From: Pseudonocardia sp. EC080619-01
GTDB lineage: Bacteria; Actinomycetota; Actinomycetes; Mycobacteriales; Pseudonocardiaceae
NCBI RefSeq assembly: GCF_001420995.1
Contig: NZ_CP012184.1
Coordinates: 5,688,501-5,752,500, forward strand
Direction of reading: 5' to 3'
DNA: 64,000 nucleotides
Both the position numbers and the translations under genes were made by a program. Positions 43,264 through 51,161 of this stretch are shown piece by piece. The stretch's first letter is position 1. Each line of letters opens with the position of its first letter. The notes under the pieces were generated by a model. That model saw only the letters and a list, made by a program, of their open reading frames with translations, made no database searches and was not told the origin of the DNA.

Positions 43264-44004
43264 GTGATCACCGTGAGCACCACCGACGGCGTCGGGCTGA
43301 TCGAGCTGAACCGCCCCGAGCGGCGCAACGCGCTGGACATCGCCACCTGCAGGCAGCTCGTCGGGGCGGCGGAGCAGGTCCGCGCGGACGGGGCGCGGGC
43401 GGTCGTCGTCGCGGGGAACGGTCCGGCGTTCTGCTCCGGGGCCGACTTCGGCGAGGTCTACACCGAGGAGTTCCTCGACGCCCTCTACGCGGGCCTGCAC
43501 GCGGTCGCCGACCTGCCGATGCCGGTCGTCGCGGCGGTCACCGGCCCCGCGATCGGCGGTGGCCTGCAGCTCGCGCTGGCCTGTGACCTGCGGGTCGCGG
43601 CCCCCGAGGCCGTGTTCGGGCTGCCGACGGCGCGGCTCGGGCTCGCCGTCGACCCCTGGACGATCGAGCGGCTGGTGCAGATCGCCGGCGGGGGCACCGC
43701 ACGGAGCCTGCTGCTCGCCTGCGCGACGCTCGACGCGACGACGGCGCACGCCCGCGGACTCGCCGACACCCTCGGCGACCGGGACACCGCCCTGGCACTG
43801 GCCGCCGACATCGCCACGATGGCCCCGCTGACCCTGGCCTACAACAAGCGGACCGCGAACGCGTTCGGCCGCGGCGGGGACACCGCCCCCGGTGTCGTCA
43901 CCGACCTGCAGGCCGAGTTCGACGCCTGCTGGCAGGCCGAGGACATCACCGAGGGCCGGACGGCCCGCGCGGAGAAGCGCGCGCCCGCCTTCCGGGGCCG
44001 CTGA
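43264..44004 (+). CDS. Enoyl-CoA hydratase/isomerase family (crotonase) protein
   Basis: This 246-residue crotonase-fold protein keeps the oxyanion motifs FCSGADFGE and GPAIGGGLQLALACD. The first hydratase Glu position is Thr (FGLPTARLGLA), and the second sits in a divergent VDPWTIERL segment, so it may be an isomerase, thioesterase or inactive member rather than a true hydratase. It lies 10 bp after the FUSC gene with its own promoter. Confidence 0.85.
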   Translation: MITVSTTDGVGLIELNRPERRNALDIATCRQLVGAAEQVRADGARAVVVAGNGPAFCSGADFGEVYTEEFLDALYAGLHAVADLPMPVVAAVTGPAIGGGLQLALACDLRVAAPEAVFGLPTARLGLAVDPWTIERLVQIAGGGTARSLLLACATLDATTAHARGLADTLGDRDTALALAADIATMAPLTLAYNKRTANAFGRGGDTAPGVVTDLQAEFDACWQAEDITEGRTARAEKRAPAFRGR

Positions 44005-44162
44005 CGCCCGTCCGGACGCGTGCGGACCCCCCGCACGGATGAAGATCCTCTTCGGCTACCCTCCGGAAGCAGATGATCGCGGAGGGCGTCGAGTCCGCGT
44101 GGTCGTCGCCCCGGAACGGACGGCAGTCGCCGCCGGCCGGGCTCGACAGGAGGACGGGACGG

Positions 44163-44675
44163 ATGCAGCGACGGATCCGGCGTGGCCGGTGGATCGGTTC
44201 CCTGGCCGGGGTGCTGGCGCTGGCCGCCGCACTCACCGCGGGCGTCGCGATCGCCGAGCCGTCGTCCGACTCGGCCGAGCCGGCCCCCGCGTCCGCACCG
44301 CAGGTCGCCTCCGGTGCGCTCGTCCCGGGCACGCCGTGCACGGCGTCGGCGCGGGCGTGCGTGGACGTCGCCGCCCGCTCGACCTGGCTGATCGAGGACG
44401 GCGCCGTCGTCACCGGGCCGGTGCCGATGCGCCCCGGCGACGCGTCCGACCCGACCCCGCGCGGGACGTTCGGCGTGCAGTGGAAGGCCGAGCAGTGGAC
44501 CAGCCGGGAGAGCTGGACGCAGATGCCCTGGTCGGTGTTCTTCGCCGAGGGCGGCGTCGCCTTCCACCAGGGCCGGATGGACACGCCGTCGGCGGGGTGC
44601 GTGAAGCTCGACGAGGCGAACGCGAAGGTCTGGTTCGACGGCCTCCAGGTCGGCGACCAGGTCCAGGTGCACTGA
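44163..44675 (+). CDS. L,D-transpeptidase (YkuD domain), exported
   Basis: This 170-residue protein has a signal peptide or anchor (RRIRRGRWIGSLAGVLALAA with an AIAEP end) and a C-terminal YkuD domain. The catalytic His135 and Cys146 are in FHQGRMDTPSAGCVKL. It would make 3-3 peptidoglycan cross-links or attach proteins. AGGAGG lies 8-9 nt before the ATG at 44163, which is preferred over an upstream ATG at 44073. The BlaI/M56 pair that follows may sense wall stress related to it. Confidence 0.88.
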   Translation: MQRRIRRGRWIGSLAGVLALAAALTAGVAIAEPSSDSAEPAPASAPQVASGALVPGTPCTASARACVDVAARSTWLIEDGAVVTGPVPMRPGDASDPTPRGTFGVQWKAEQWTSRESWTQMPWSVFFAEGGVAFHQGRMDTPSAGCVKLDEANAKVWFDGLQVGDQVQVH

Positions 44676-44754
44676 GCCTCCTGTCCGCACCGGACCATGG
44701 GTGACCGGCGGATGTCCTGCCGTGCAACCGGGTGTGACGTTTCTCCCGGAGCCT

Positions 44755-44786
44755 TTCTACACACCGTAGAACGGTTCGCGTAGGAT
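44755..44786 (+). promoter_or_regulatory. blaI promoter with BlaI-type operator
   Basis: TTCTAC-ACACC-GTAGAA (44755-44771) is a perfect dyad of the kind bound by BlaI/MecI repressors. It covers the likely -35 box (TACACA). TAGGAT (44781-44786) is the -10 box, exactly 7 nt before the GTG at 44794, which argues for a leaderless start and for autoregulation. Confidence 0.7.
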
Positions 44787-44793
44787 GAGCTGC

Positions 44794-45135
44794 GTGACGA
44801 GTCTGGGGGAGCTGGAGCGAGCGGTCATGAACGTCCTGTGGGAGACCGACCGGGACATGACCGCGCGTGAGGTGCAGGACCAGCTCGCCGACCGGGACCT
44901 GGCCACCACCACCGTGCTCACGGTGCTGGGCCGCCTCGAGCGCAAGCAGCTGGTGCAGCGGATCCGCGACGGCCGGGCGCACCACTACCGCCCGGTGGCC
45001 AGCCGCGAGGACCACGTGGCGGAGCTGATGAGCGACGCCCTGGACGACGCGTCCGACCGTGGCGCCGCGCTCGCCCGCTTCCTCGGAACGATGTCCGACG
45101 AGGAGCGCTCGCGGCTCCGGGACCTGCTGGGCTGA
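44794..45135 (+). CDS. blaI: BlaI/MecI/CopY family transcriptional repressor
   Basis: This 113-residue winged-helix repressor has LGELERAVMNVLW, the recognition helix TTVLTVLGRLERKQLVQR and a C-terminal dimer region. BlaI proteins are inactivated by a partner M56 peptidase, which is the next gene. The ATG at 44785 would overlap the -10 element, so the GTG at 44794 is chosen. Targets may include wall enzymes nearby such as the L,D-transpeptidase. Confidence 0.92.
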   Translation: MTSLGELERAVMNVLWETDRDMTAREVQDQLADRDLATTTVLTVLGRLERKQLVQRIRDGRAHHYRPVASREDHVAELMSDALDDASDRGAALARFLGTMSDEERSRLRDLLG

Positions 45136-45228
45136 GCGCACGCGGCCACCGGTCCGGCCGCCCGGCTCCCCGTCGTATCGGAGGGGTCGTGCAGCGCGCC
45201 GCCGCAGGTTCGGCCACGATGTGACGCG

Positions 45229-46134
45229 ATGGAGCTGATCGCGCTGGGACTCGGGCTGCTCGGCCTGGCACTCGCCGAGCCGTTCAGCCGTGCGCTCGCG
45301 GGGGCCCGCTGGCCCGCGCGGGACCCGGTGGGGGCCCTGCTGCTGTGGCAGGCCGTCGGGCTCGGCGGGGGGATCTCGCTGTTCGGTGCCGGGCTGGCCT
45401 ACGGGCTGTCCCCGATGGGCGACAGCCTCCCGGCCGCGGCGTGGGCGTTCCGGGAGTCGCTCGCGTCGGGCGGCTGGCCCGCCGCGATGGACCCGCTGCA
45501 CGTGGGCGCGCTGCTGATCGCGCTCGGCCTGCTGATCCGGCTGCTGGCGGTCCTGGTCGTCACCACGGTCCGGACGCTGCGGGCCCGCCGCCGCCACCGC
45601 GACCTGCTCGACGTCCTCGCCACCCCCTGGCCGTACGCCTCCGGTACCCGCGTGCTCGACCACCCGGTCCCGGTCGCCTACTGCCTGCCCGGGCGCAGCT
45701 CGCGGCTCGTCGTGTCGGCCGGGGTGCTGGACGCCCTCGACACCCCCGGTGTCGTCGCCGTCCTCGCCCACGAGCGCGCCCACCTGCGGGAACGGCACGA
45801 TCTGGTGGTCCTCCCGTTCGTCGCGTGGGGCGCGACGGCGCCGTTCGTGCGCGGGATGGTGTGCGCCCAGCTCGCCGTCGCCCGGCTGATCGAGATGCGG
45901 GCCGACGACGTCGCCCGCAAGCTGTGCGACCCCACCGAGCTGGCGACGGCGCTCAAGGCCGTCGGCGGGTCGGCCCCGGCGGCGGCGCTGTCGTCGTTCA
46001 CCGACGCGCTGGAGGCCCGGATCGACCGGGTCACCGCCCCGCCGGCGCCGCTGCCCGCGGCGGTGCGGTGGCTGGTCCGTGTGGTCGCGGTGGCACTCGT
46101 CGCCGGGCCGCTGTGGCTGCTGCTGGCCCCCTGA
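45229..46134 (+). CDS. M56 family membrane metallopeptidase (BlaR1-like)
   Basis: This 301-residue protein has three N-terminal membrane segments, the zinc motif HERAH (His181, Glu182, His185), a third ligand candidate Glu in RLIEMRADD, and a C-terminal membrane segment. It lacks the penicillin-sensor domain of BlaR1, like short M56 proteins of actinobacteria. It would cleave or relieve BlaI after an envelope signal. It lies 93 bp after blaI. Confidence 0.9.
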   Translation: MELIALGLGLLGLALAEPFSRALAGARWPARDPVGALLLWQAVGLGGGISLFGAGLAYGLSPMGDSLPAAAWAFRESLASGGWPAAMDPLHVGALLIALGLLIRLLAVLVVTTVRTLRARRRHRDLLDVLATPWPYASGTRVLDHPVPVAYCLPGRSSRLVVSAGVLDALDTPGVVAVLAHERAHLRERHDLVVLPFVAWGATAPFVRGMVCAQLAVARLIEMRADDVARKLCDPTELATALKAVGGSAPAAALSSFTDALEARIDRVTAPPAPLPAAVRWLVRVVAVALVAGPLWLLLAP

Positions 46135-46161
46135 TCACGGCCCGCGGGGCCCCCTGATCAC
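46125..46161. repeat. 14-bp direct repeat spanning the M56 stop codon
   Basis: GGCCCCCTGATCAC occurs at 46125-46138 and 46148-46161. The first copy includes the M56 stop. It looks like a recent short duplication and has no obvious role. Confidence 0.6.
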
Positions 46162-46173
46162 AGCTCGCGCCGA

Positions 46174-46179
46174 TACGCT
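46174..46179 (+). promoter_or_regulatory. -10 element of the glutamine-synthetase-like gene (leaderless)
   Basis: TACGCT is followed by exactly 7 nt and the ATG at 46187; no ribosome site is present. Confidence 0.5.
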
Positions 46180-46186
46180 GCCCGGC

Positions 46187-47803
46187 ATGACGCTGCCCGA
46201 CGCGCACGGGTTCGAGGGCCGTACCCGTGCACTGGCCGACCGGGGCGTGGTCGGTGTGACGATCGGCTGGGCCGACAACAACGGCGTCCTGCGCTCGCGC
46301 ACGGTGCCGGTCGAGAGCCTGTCCGACGTGGCCCACCGCGGCGTCGGGGTGACGTCGCTGTTCGCCGTCTTCGACACCGGCGACGCCATCACGTTCGACG
46401 CGCCCGGGATCTCGACCCCGTCCGGCGACGTCCGGCTGGTCCCGGCGGCCGGCCCGGACGCCGTCGTCCCGCTCGCCCGGCGGCGCGGTCTGGGCTGGTC
46501 GCCGGGCCGGCTCGTCGCCGACGACGGGGCCGCCTGGCCGTACGACCCGCGTGGGGTCCTCGAACGGCAGCTCGCTGCCGCCGACCGGGCCGGCGTGACC
46601 GTGCGCGCCGGGTACGAGCTCGAGTTCGCGCTCTACCTCGACGACGGCGCCGAACCCCCGGTGCCCGCCTTCACCGGACCGGTCTACGGGCCGAACGCGC
46701 TGGTCGGCCTGGACGGCTTCGTCACCCGGCTGTTCGGCGACCTGCGCGACAACGGGGTCCCGGTCGGGCAGTTCCACGCCGAGTTCGGGCCCGCCCAGAT
46801 CGAGCTGAGCATCGAGGCCGCCGATCCGCTCACGGCCGCGGACCGCCAGCTGCTGGCCCGCCAGACGGTGCACGCCGCGGCGGCCGCGCACGGGTTCCGG
46901 GCGAGCTTCGCGCCCCTGCCGTCGACGTCGTCGGCGGGCAACGGCTGGCACCTGCACACCTCGGTCTCCCGCGGCGACGTCCCCCTGCTCGCCGGTGGTG
47001 AGGGCCCGGCGGGGCTGACCGGCGACGGGGCCGCGTGGCTGGCCGGGCTGCTCCGCGACCTGCCTGCCGTCGCCGGGGTGACCGCGCCGAGCGTCGGGTC
47101 GCTGCACCGGCGCCGTCCCGGCCACTTCGCCGCCGCGTACGCGTTCTGGGGCGTGCAGAACCGGGAGGCGGCGCTGCGGATGGTCCCGGCGACCGGACTG
47201 CTCGGTGCGGCGCACGCGAACGTCGAGCTGAAGGTCTCCGACGCCTCCGCCAACCCCTACCTCGCCCAGGCCGTGGTCATCGGCGCCGGGCTGGCGGGGC
47301 TGGCCGACCGGCCCCCGCTGCCGGACCCGATGCAGAGCGATCCCGGTACGTGGACCGCCGCCGACCGGCTGCGGGTCCTGCTCGACAACGTCGTCGGCAT
47401 CCCGCTGCTGCCGATCGCGAACGTCCTGACCCGGTGGTTCGTCTCCTCGCACACCCCGGCCGAGGATCTCGAGGCGTTCCTGGAGACCGGCGACGACAGC
47501 GGCCTGCCGCGCGCGGACTGGCGGGTCGGGCACTTCGTCGTGCTCTACGGCCGCGAGGACGGCCCGGGCGGGACACTGCTCGCCGTCGCCGACACCTACC
47601 CGCAGCTCGGCGAGCGGGGGACGCACCGGCAACCGCTGCCGTGGGTCGCGGCGGCGCTGGCCCGCCGCCGTCGCCGGGCGGGTGGCCTGGTGCTCGTCAC
47701 CCCAGCGGACCGGCGGGGGGAGGCGGAGGCCGCGGTGCGGGCGGCCGGCATGCGGGTCGAGTGGTGGGACAACGGCACCCCGGACCCCGGGCCGGCGGAC
47801 TGA
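46187..47803 (+). CDS. Glutamine-synthetase-like protein fused to part of a papain-like domain
   Basis: This 538-residue protein has a GS N-terminal beta-grasp (about 10-105) and catalytic domain to about residue 385: YELEFALY, FHAEFGPAQIELS, NGWHLHTS, RREAALRMVP-type Arg, and VELKVSDASANPYLAQA. The usual GS C-terminal helices are absent. From about residue 390 the protein instead resembles the C-terminal half of an actinobacterial papain-like family (I believe DUF6885): WRVGHFVVLYGRE, LLAVADTYPQLGERG and a final WWDNGTPDPG. The Cys-bearing half is missing. It may be a gamma-glutamyl ligase whose tail is the remnant of a deletion fusion. Confidence 0.8.
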   Translation: MTLPDAHGFEGRTRALADRGVVGVTIGWADNNGVLRSRTVPVESLSDVAHRGVGVTSLFAVFDTGDAITFDAPGISTPSGDVRLVPAAGPDAVVPLARRRGLGWSPGRLVADDGAAWPYDPRGVLERQLAAADRAGVTVRAGYELEFALYLDDGAEPPVPAFTGPVYGPNALVGLDGFVTRLFGDLRDNGVPVGQFHAEFGPAQIELSIEAADPLTAADRQLLARQTVHAAAAAHGFRASFAPLPSTSSAGNGWHLHTSVSRGDVPLLAGGEGPAGLTGDGAAWLAGLLRDLPAVAGVTAPSVGSLHRRRPGHFAAAYAFWGVQNREAALRMVPATGLLGAAHANVELKVSDASANPYLAQAVVIGAGLAGLADRPPLPDPMQSDPGTWTAADRLRVLLDNVVGIPLLPIANVLTRWFVSSHTPAEDLEAFLETGDDSGLPRADWRVGHFVVLYGREDGPGGTLLAVADTYPQLGERGTHRQPLPWVAAALARRRRRAGGLVLVTPADRRGEAEAAVRAAGMRVEWWDNGTPDPGPAD

Positions 47804-47819
47804 CCCATGGTGGGCGTCG

Positions 47820-49004
47820 TCAGTTCCGGGCGGGTTCGGACGTGTCCAGCCGGTACGTCTGGAACAGCGCGGGGGCGCCGTCCGCGGCGAGGATCGCGCG
47901 GGTCGCGGCGACGTGGCGGGCCCGGGTCCGTTCCAGCGCGCCGGGCCGTCGGCGGATCCACGCCCGCCGGGCCCGCACCACGCATGCACCGGCGCCGAGG
48001 AGCGCATCGAGCCCGGCGTTGCGGCGCAGACCCAGCGCGTCCGCGGTGGCCGGCCCGTGGAAGCGGCGGCCCAGGACCTCCAGCAGGAGACGGCCGGCCG
48101 GGAGCGGGAGCCGCAGGGGCTCGCGGAGCAGCCCCGCGACGGCGTCGACGGTGGCGGCCGCGAGCGTGCGGGACTGCGGGGCGAGCGGCCCGGTGACGGC
48201 ACCGACGAGCGCGTCGAGCCGGGCGGCCCCCGCGTGGCCGGTGATCCCCTCGAGCAGCTCCGGCTCGATGCCGAGCTGGTGGGCGAGCACCTGCCAGTAG
48301 GCGTACACCTCGGCGGTCTCCGGACCGGTGAGCCTGAAACCGATGGTCTCCTCGGCGGTCAGCGAGACGAGGGTGAAGTCGAGCCAGGTCCGGGCGAGGT
48401 CGATCTGGTTGATCGCGACACCGTGCACCGTCTCGTCGTAGCCGCGGGTGCGCGCGAGCTCCCGCATGTGCGCGTGCAGCATCCGGACCTGCAGCGTCGT
48501 GACGTAGCCGGGGCTGCCGGGACGCAGCCCGCCGGGCAGGGTCGCCGAGAGCAGCCAGCGGCCGGTCTCGGCGAGGCGCCGCTCCGCCCCGTCGACGAGC
48601 CGGCCGGTGGTGTCGAGCAGGACCGCGATCGACGGCGACCCGTAGGTGCGCAGCAACGCCCCGGCGGACAGCGAGAGGGTGTGCACGGGCGGCGGTGAGG
48701 TGAACAGCGGCCGCGCACCGGTGTCGAGCAGCGCCGGGTCGGCGCCCGGGGGCAGCGACTCCGCCGACGCCAGCAGCGCGGCGACGGCGGGCGGCGGGTC
48801 CTCCAGCGCGGCGAGCCCCTCCCGGATGCCGAGATCGAGCCGGGCACGGACCTCGCGACCGCCGTCCCGGATCTCGGCGACGACGGCGTCCGCGAGCGGA
48901 TCACCGGTGCGCAGCGCGCGCCCGGCGAGCTCGGCCCGCTCCGCGCCGACGCGTGCGGCGAGATCGGTGCAGGTGATGCGGCCGGTGGGCCAGTGCGTGC
49001 TCAC
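47820..49004 (-). CDS. Oxygenase MpaB family protein (DUF2236)
   Basis: This 394-residue protein matches the DUF2236/latex-clearing-like group: LLRTYGSPSIAVLL, VRMLHAHMRELARTRGYDE and the helix NQIDLARTWLDFTLVSL. The Arg/His pattern fits heme-binding members that oxidise bulky hydrophobic substrates. GTG at 49004 overlaps the TetR stop (GTGA), so the regulator and oxygenase are coupled. The substrate is unknown. Confidence 0.85.
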   Translation of the reverse strand: MSTHWPTGRITCTDLAARVGAERAELAGRALRTGDPLADAVVAEIRDGGREVRARLDLGIREGLAALEDPPPAVAALLASAESLPPGADPALLDTGARPLFTSPPPVHTLSLSAGALLRTYGSPSIAVLLDTTGRLVDGAERRLAETGRWLLSATLPGGLRPGSPGYVTTLQVRMLHAHMRELARTRGYDETVHGVAINQIDLARTWLDFTLVSLTAEETIGFRLTGPETAEVYAYWQVLAHQLGIEPELLEGITGHAGAARLDALVGAVTGPLAPQSRTLAAATVDAVAGLLREPLRLPLPAGRLLLEVLGRRFHGPATADALGLRRNAGLDALLGAGACVVRARRAWIRRRPGALERTRARHVAATRAILAADGAPALFQTYRLDTSEPARN

Positions 49005-49609
49005 GAGCGTTCTCCCTCCGCGGTCCGCGCGGGTTCCCGGGCCAGACCGTGGCTGTCGAGGAGGCGGGCCATGTGGTCGCGGATCCGAGCCGGATCCGGT
49101 TCGGCCGGGTCGAGCGCACCGAGGGTGGCCAGCCCGACCACCGAGGCGAACAGCTCGCGGGCCCGGTCCCGGTTGCCGAGGTGGTCCTGGATCAGGTCGA
49201 CGACGGCGTCCTGCCCGCCGGGCGGCGCGACCCGGCCGGGATCGCGGGCGGCGCGGATCCGCAGCTCCAGCATGGTCAGGTACGCCCGACGACCCGGGCC
49301 GAGCAGGTCGACGAGGTAGGTCGTGCAGGCGTCGAGCAGGGTGAGCTCGCCGGCCCGGCTGCGCCGGGTCAGGTCCGCGAGCCGTGCGGTCGACCGGTCG
49401 TCCAGCTCCGCGACGACGGCGGCGAGCAGGTCCGCGACCGTGCCGAAGTGGTAGGTGGCCGACGCGGGGGAGACCCCGGCCCGGGACGCGACCTCGCGCA
49501 GGGTGAGCCGGTCGAACCCGCCGGTGGTGACGACGTCGACGGCTGAGTCGACGAGTGCGCGGCGGGTGTCCGCACCGCGACGGCGACGCCCGTCCCGCGT
49601 GCCCTCCAT
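49001..49609 (-). CDS. TetR family regulator of the DUF2236 oxygenase
   Basis: This 202-residue regulator has an N-terminal HTH (TRRALVDSAVDVVTTGGFD, LREVASRAGVSPASATYHFG) and a ligand domain. GGGAGGACC precedes the ATG at 49609. It is coupled to the oxygenase gene, and a dyad 26 bp upstream probably is its own operator. Confidence 0.9.
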   Translation of the reverse strand: MEGTRDGRRRRGADTRRALVDSAVDVVTTGGFDRLTLREVASRAGVSPASATYHFGTVADLLAAVVAELDDRSTARLADLTRRSRAGELTLLDACTTYLVDLLGPGRRAYLTMLELRIRAARDPGRVAPPGGQDAVVDLIQDHLGNRDRARELFASVVGLATLGALDPAEPDPARIRDHMARLLDSHGLAREPARTAEGERS

Positions 49610-49634
49610 CGGTCCTCCCGGAGCCGCCCGACAA

Positions 49635-49656
49635 ACTATCTGTACAGCCAGACAGT
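49635..49656. promoter_or_regulatory. TetR operator candidate upstream of the tetR-oxygenase unit
   Basis: ACTATCTG-TACAGC-CAGACAGT pairs at 7 of 8 arm positions. It lies in the tetR promoter region, in a patch visibly less GC-rich than its surroundings. Confidence 0.6.
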
Positions 49657-49753
49657 ATTCTCTGCCGCCAGGCCGGCGCACCGTGGCGCCGGTCACCCCG
49701 GACCTTCCGCCCGGGGCACGACGCGATCGCGCGCCGGTCGCCGCGACCGGGCG

Positions 49754-49759
49754 TAGCGT
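49754..49759 (+). promoter_or_regulatory. -10 element of the ChlI-like ATPase gene (leaderless)
   Basis: TAGCGT is followed by exactly 7 nt and the GTG at 49767. Confidence 0.5.
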
Positions 49760-49766
49760 GGAATCC

Positions 49767-51161
49767 GTGCCCGTCACACCTGACCTTCCCCGTACCGTCG
49801 GCGCGCTGCGTACGTCCGGCCACGAACTGCGGGGCGTGAAGCAAGAGATCCGCGACAACCTCCTGGCGGCCCTGCGCGAGGGCCGCGACCCCTGGCCCGG
49901 CATCGTCGGGTTCTCGGACACCGTCGTCCCGCAGCTGGAGCGGGCCCTCATCGCCGGCCACGACCTCGTCCTGCTCGGTGAGCGCGGGCAGGGCAAGACC
50001 CGGCTGCTGCGGTCGCTGGGCAACCTGCTCGACGAGTGGGCCCCCGTCATCGACGGTTCCGAGATCGGTGAGCACCCCTACGAGCCGATCACGCCGGCCT
50101 CCGTCCGGCGGGCGGAGGAGCTGGGCGACGACCTGCCCGTCGCCTGGGTGCACCGCTCGCACCGCTACACCGAGAAGCTCGCCACCCCGGACACCTCGGT
50201 CGCCGACCTGATCGGCGACGTCGACCCGGTCAAGGTCGCCGAGGGTCGCTCGCTGGGGGATCCGGAGACCATCCACTTCGGTCTCGTCCCGCGGGCGCAC
50301 CGCGGGATCGTCGCCATCAACGAGCTGCCCGACCTGGCCGAACGCATCCAGGTCGCGCTGCTCAACGTGATGGAGGAGCGCGACATCCAGGTCCGCGGCT
50401 ACACGCTGCGGCTGCCGCTGGACGTGCTGCTCGTCGCGAGCGCGAACCCGGAGGACTACACCAACCGCGGGCGGATCATCACCCCGCTCAAGGACCGGTT
50501 CGGCGCCGAGGTGCGCACCCACTACCCGCTGGAGCTGGCGCCCGAGGTCGAGCTCGTCGCGCAGGAGGCCTCGCTGGAGGCCGAGGTCCCGCGGCACCTG
50601 ATCGAGGTCGTCGCCCGGTTCACCCGGCACCTGCGGGAGTCCTCGGCGATCGACCAGGGCTCCGGCGTCTCGGCCCGGTTCGCCGTCGCCGCGGCGGAGA
50701 CCGTCGCCGCCGCCGCGCTGCGCCGGGCCGCGCTCGTCGGTGAGGACCGCGCCTACGCCCGCCCGGTCGACCTGGAGTCGGTGCCTGCCGTGCTGCGCGG
50801 CAAGCTGGAGTTCGCGGCCGGCGAGGAGGGGCGCGAGGACGAGGTGCTGGAGCACCTGCTGCGCCGCGCCACCGCCGACACCGCGCGGTTCGCGCTGCGC
50901 GGCGTCGATCTCGACGAGCTCGCGGTCGAGGTCTCCACCCGCCCGGTCCGTACCGGTGAGCGGGTCCCGGCCCGCGACGTCGTCGCCGCGCTGCCGCAGG
51001 TCGGGGCGCTCACCGAGATCGCCGGGAAGCTCGGTGCGGCCGGCACCGAGGACCCGGGCCCGATGGCCTCGGCCGCGGAGCTGGCGCTGGAGTACCTGTT
51101 CCTGACCCGGAAGCTCGCGAAGGACGCCGGCGACGACGGGGACACGGTGTCGTATGGCTGA
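49767..51161 (+). CDS. AAA+ ATPase, magnesium-chelatase ChlI-like
   Basis: This 464-residue protein has Walker A GERGQGKT at residues 71-78, a Walker-B-like GIVAINELPDL, sensor-1 region VLLVASANPEDYTNRGRI and a helical lid. It belongs with the MoxR/ChlI helix-2-insert AAA+ ATPases. The next gene, overlapping by 8 nt, encodes a VWA protein, so the two would form a chelatase-like or chaperone-like pair. The GTG at 49767 is chosen for its -10 element 7 nt upstream; translation from further upstream lacks family residues. Confidence 0.9.
   Translation: MPVTPDLPRTVGALRTSGHELRGVKQEIRDNLLAALREGRDPWPGIVGFSDTVVPQLERALIAGHDLVLLGERGQGKTRLLRSLGNLLDEWAPVIDGSEIGEHPYEPITPASVRRAEELGDDLPVAWVHRSHRYTEKLATPDTSVADLIGDVDPVKVAEGRSLGDPETIHFGLVPRAHRGIVAINELPDLAERIQVALLNVMEERDIQVRGYTLRLPLDVLLVASANPEDYTNRGRIITPLKDRFGAEVRTHYPLELAPEVELVAQEASLEAEVPRHLIEVVARFTRHLRESSAIDQGSGVSARFAVAAAETVAAAALRRAALVGEDRAYARPVDLESVPAVLRGKLEFAAGEEGREDEVLEHLLRRATADTARFALRGVDLDELAVEVSTRPVRTGERVPARDVVAALPQVGALTEIAGKLGAAGTEDPGPMASAAELALEYLFLTRKLAKDAGDDGDTVSYG

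Noticed and set aside
40548..43346. 932-codon minus-strand frame opposite the FUSC gene
   Set aside because: It is a shadow of a clear membrane protein, with no hydrophobic segments or motifs of its own.
46125..46161. Site-specific recombination core
   Set aside because: The 14-bp direct repeat is only 23 bp apart and not next to any recombinase; a local duplication is simpler.
46187..47803. Frameshift explaining the odd C-terminus of the GS-like protein
   Set aside because: The frame is open throughout, and the tail reads as a coherent domain half in the same frame, so an in-frame fusion fits better.
47820..50855. 1011-codon minus-strand frame covering the oxygenase and beyond
   Set aside because: Only its last 394 codons encode the DUF2236 protein; the rest is antisense to the ATPase and out of frame with the TetR gene.
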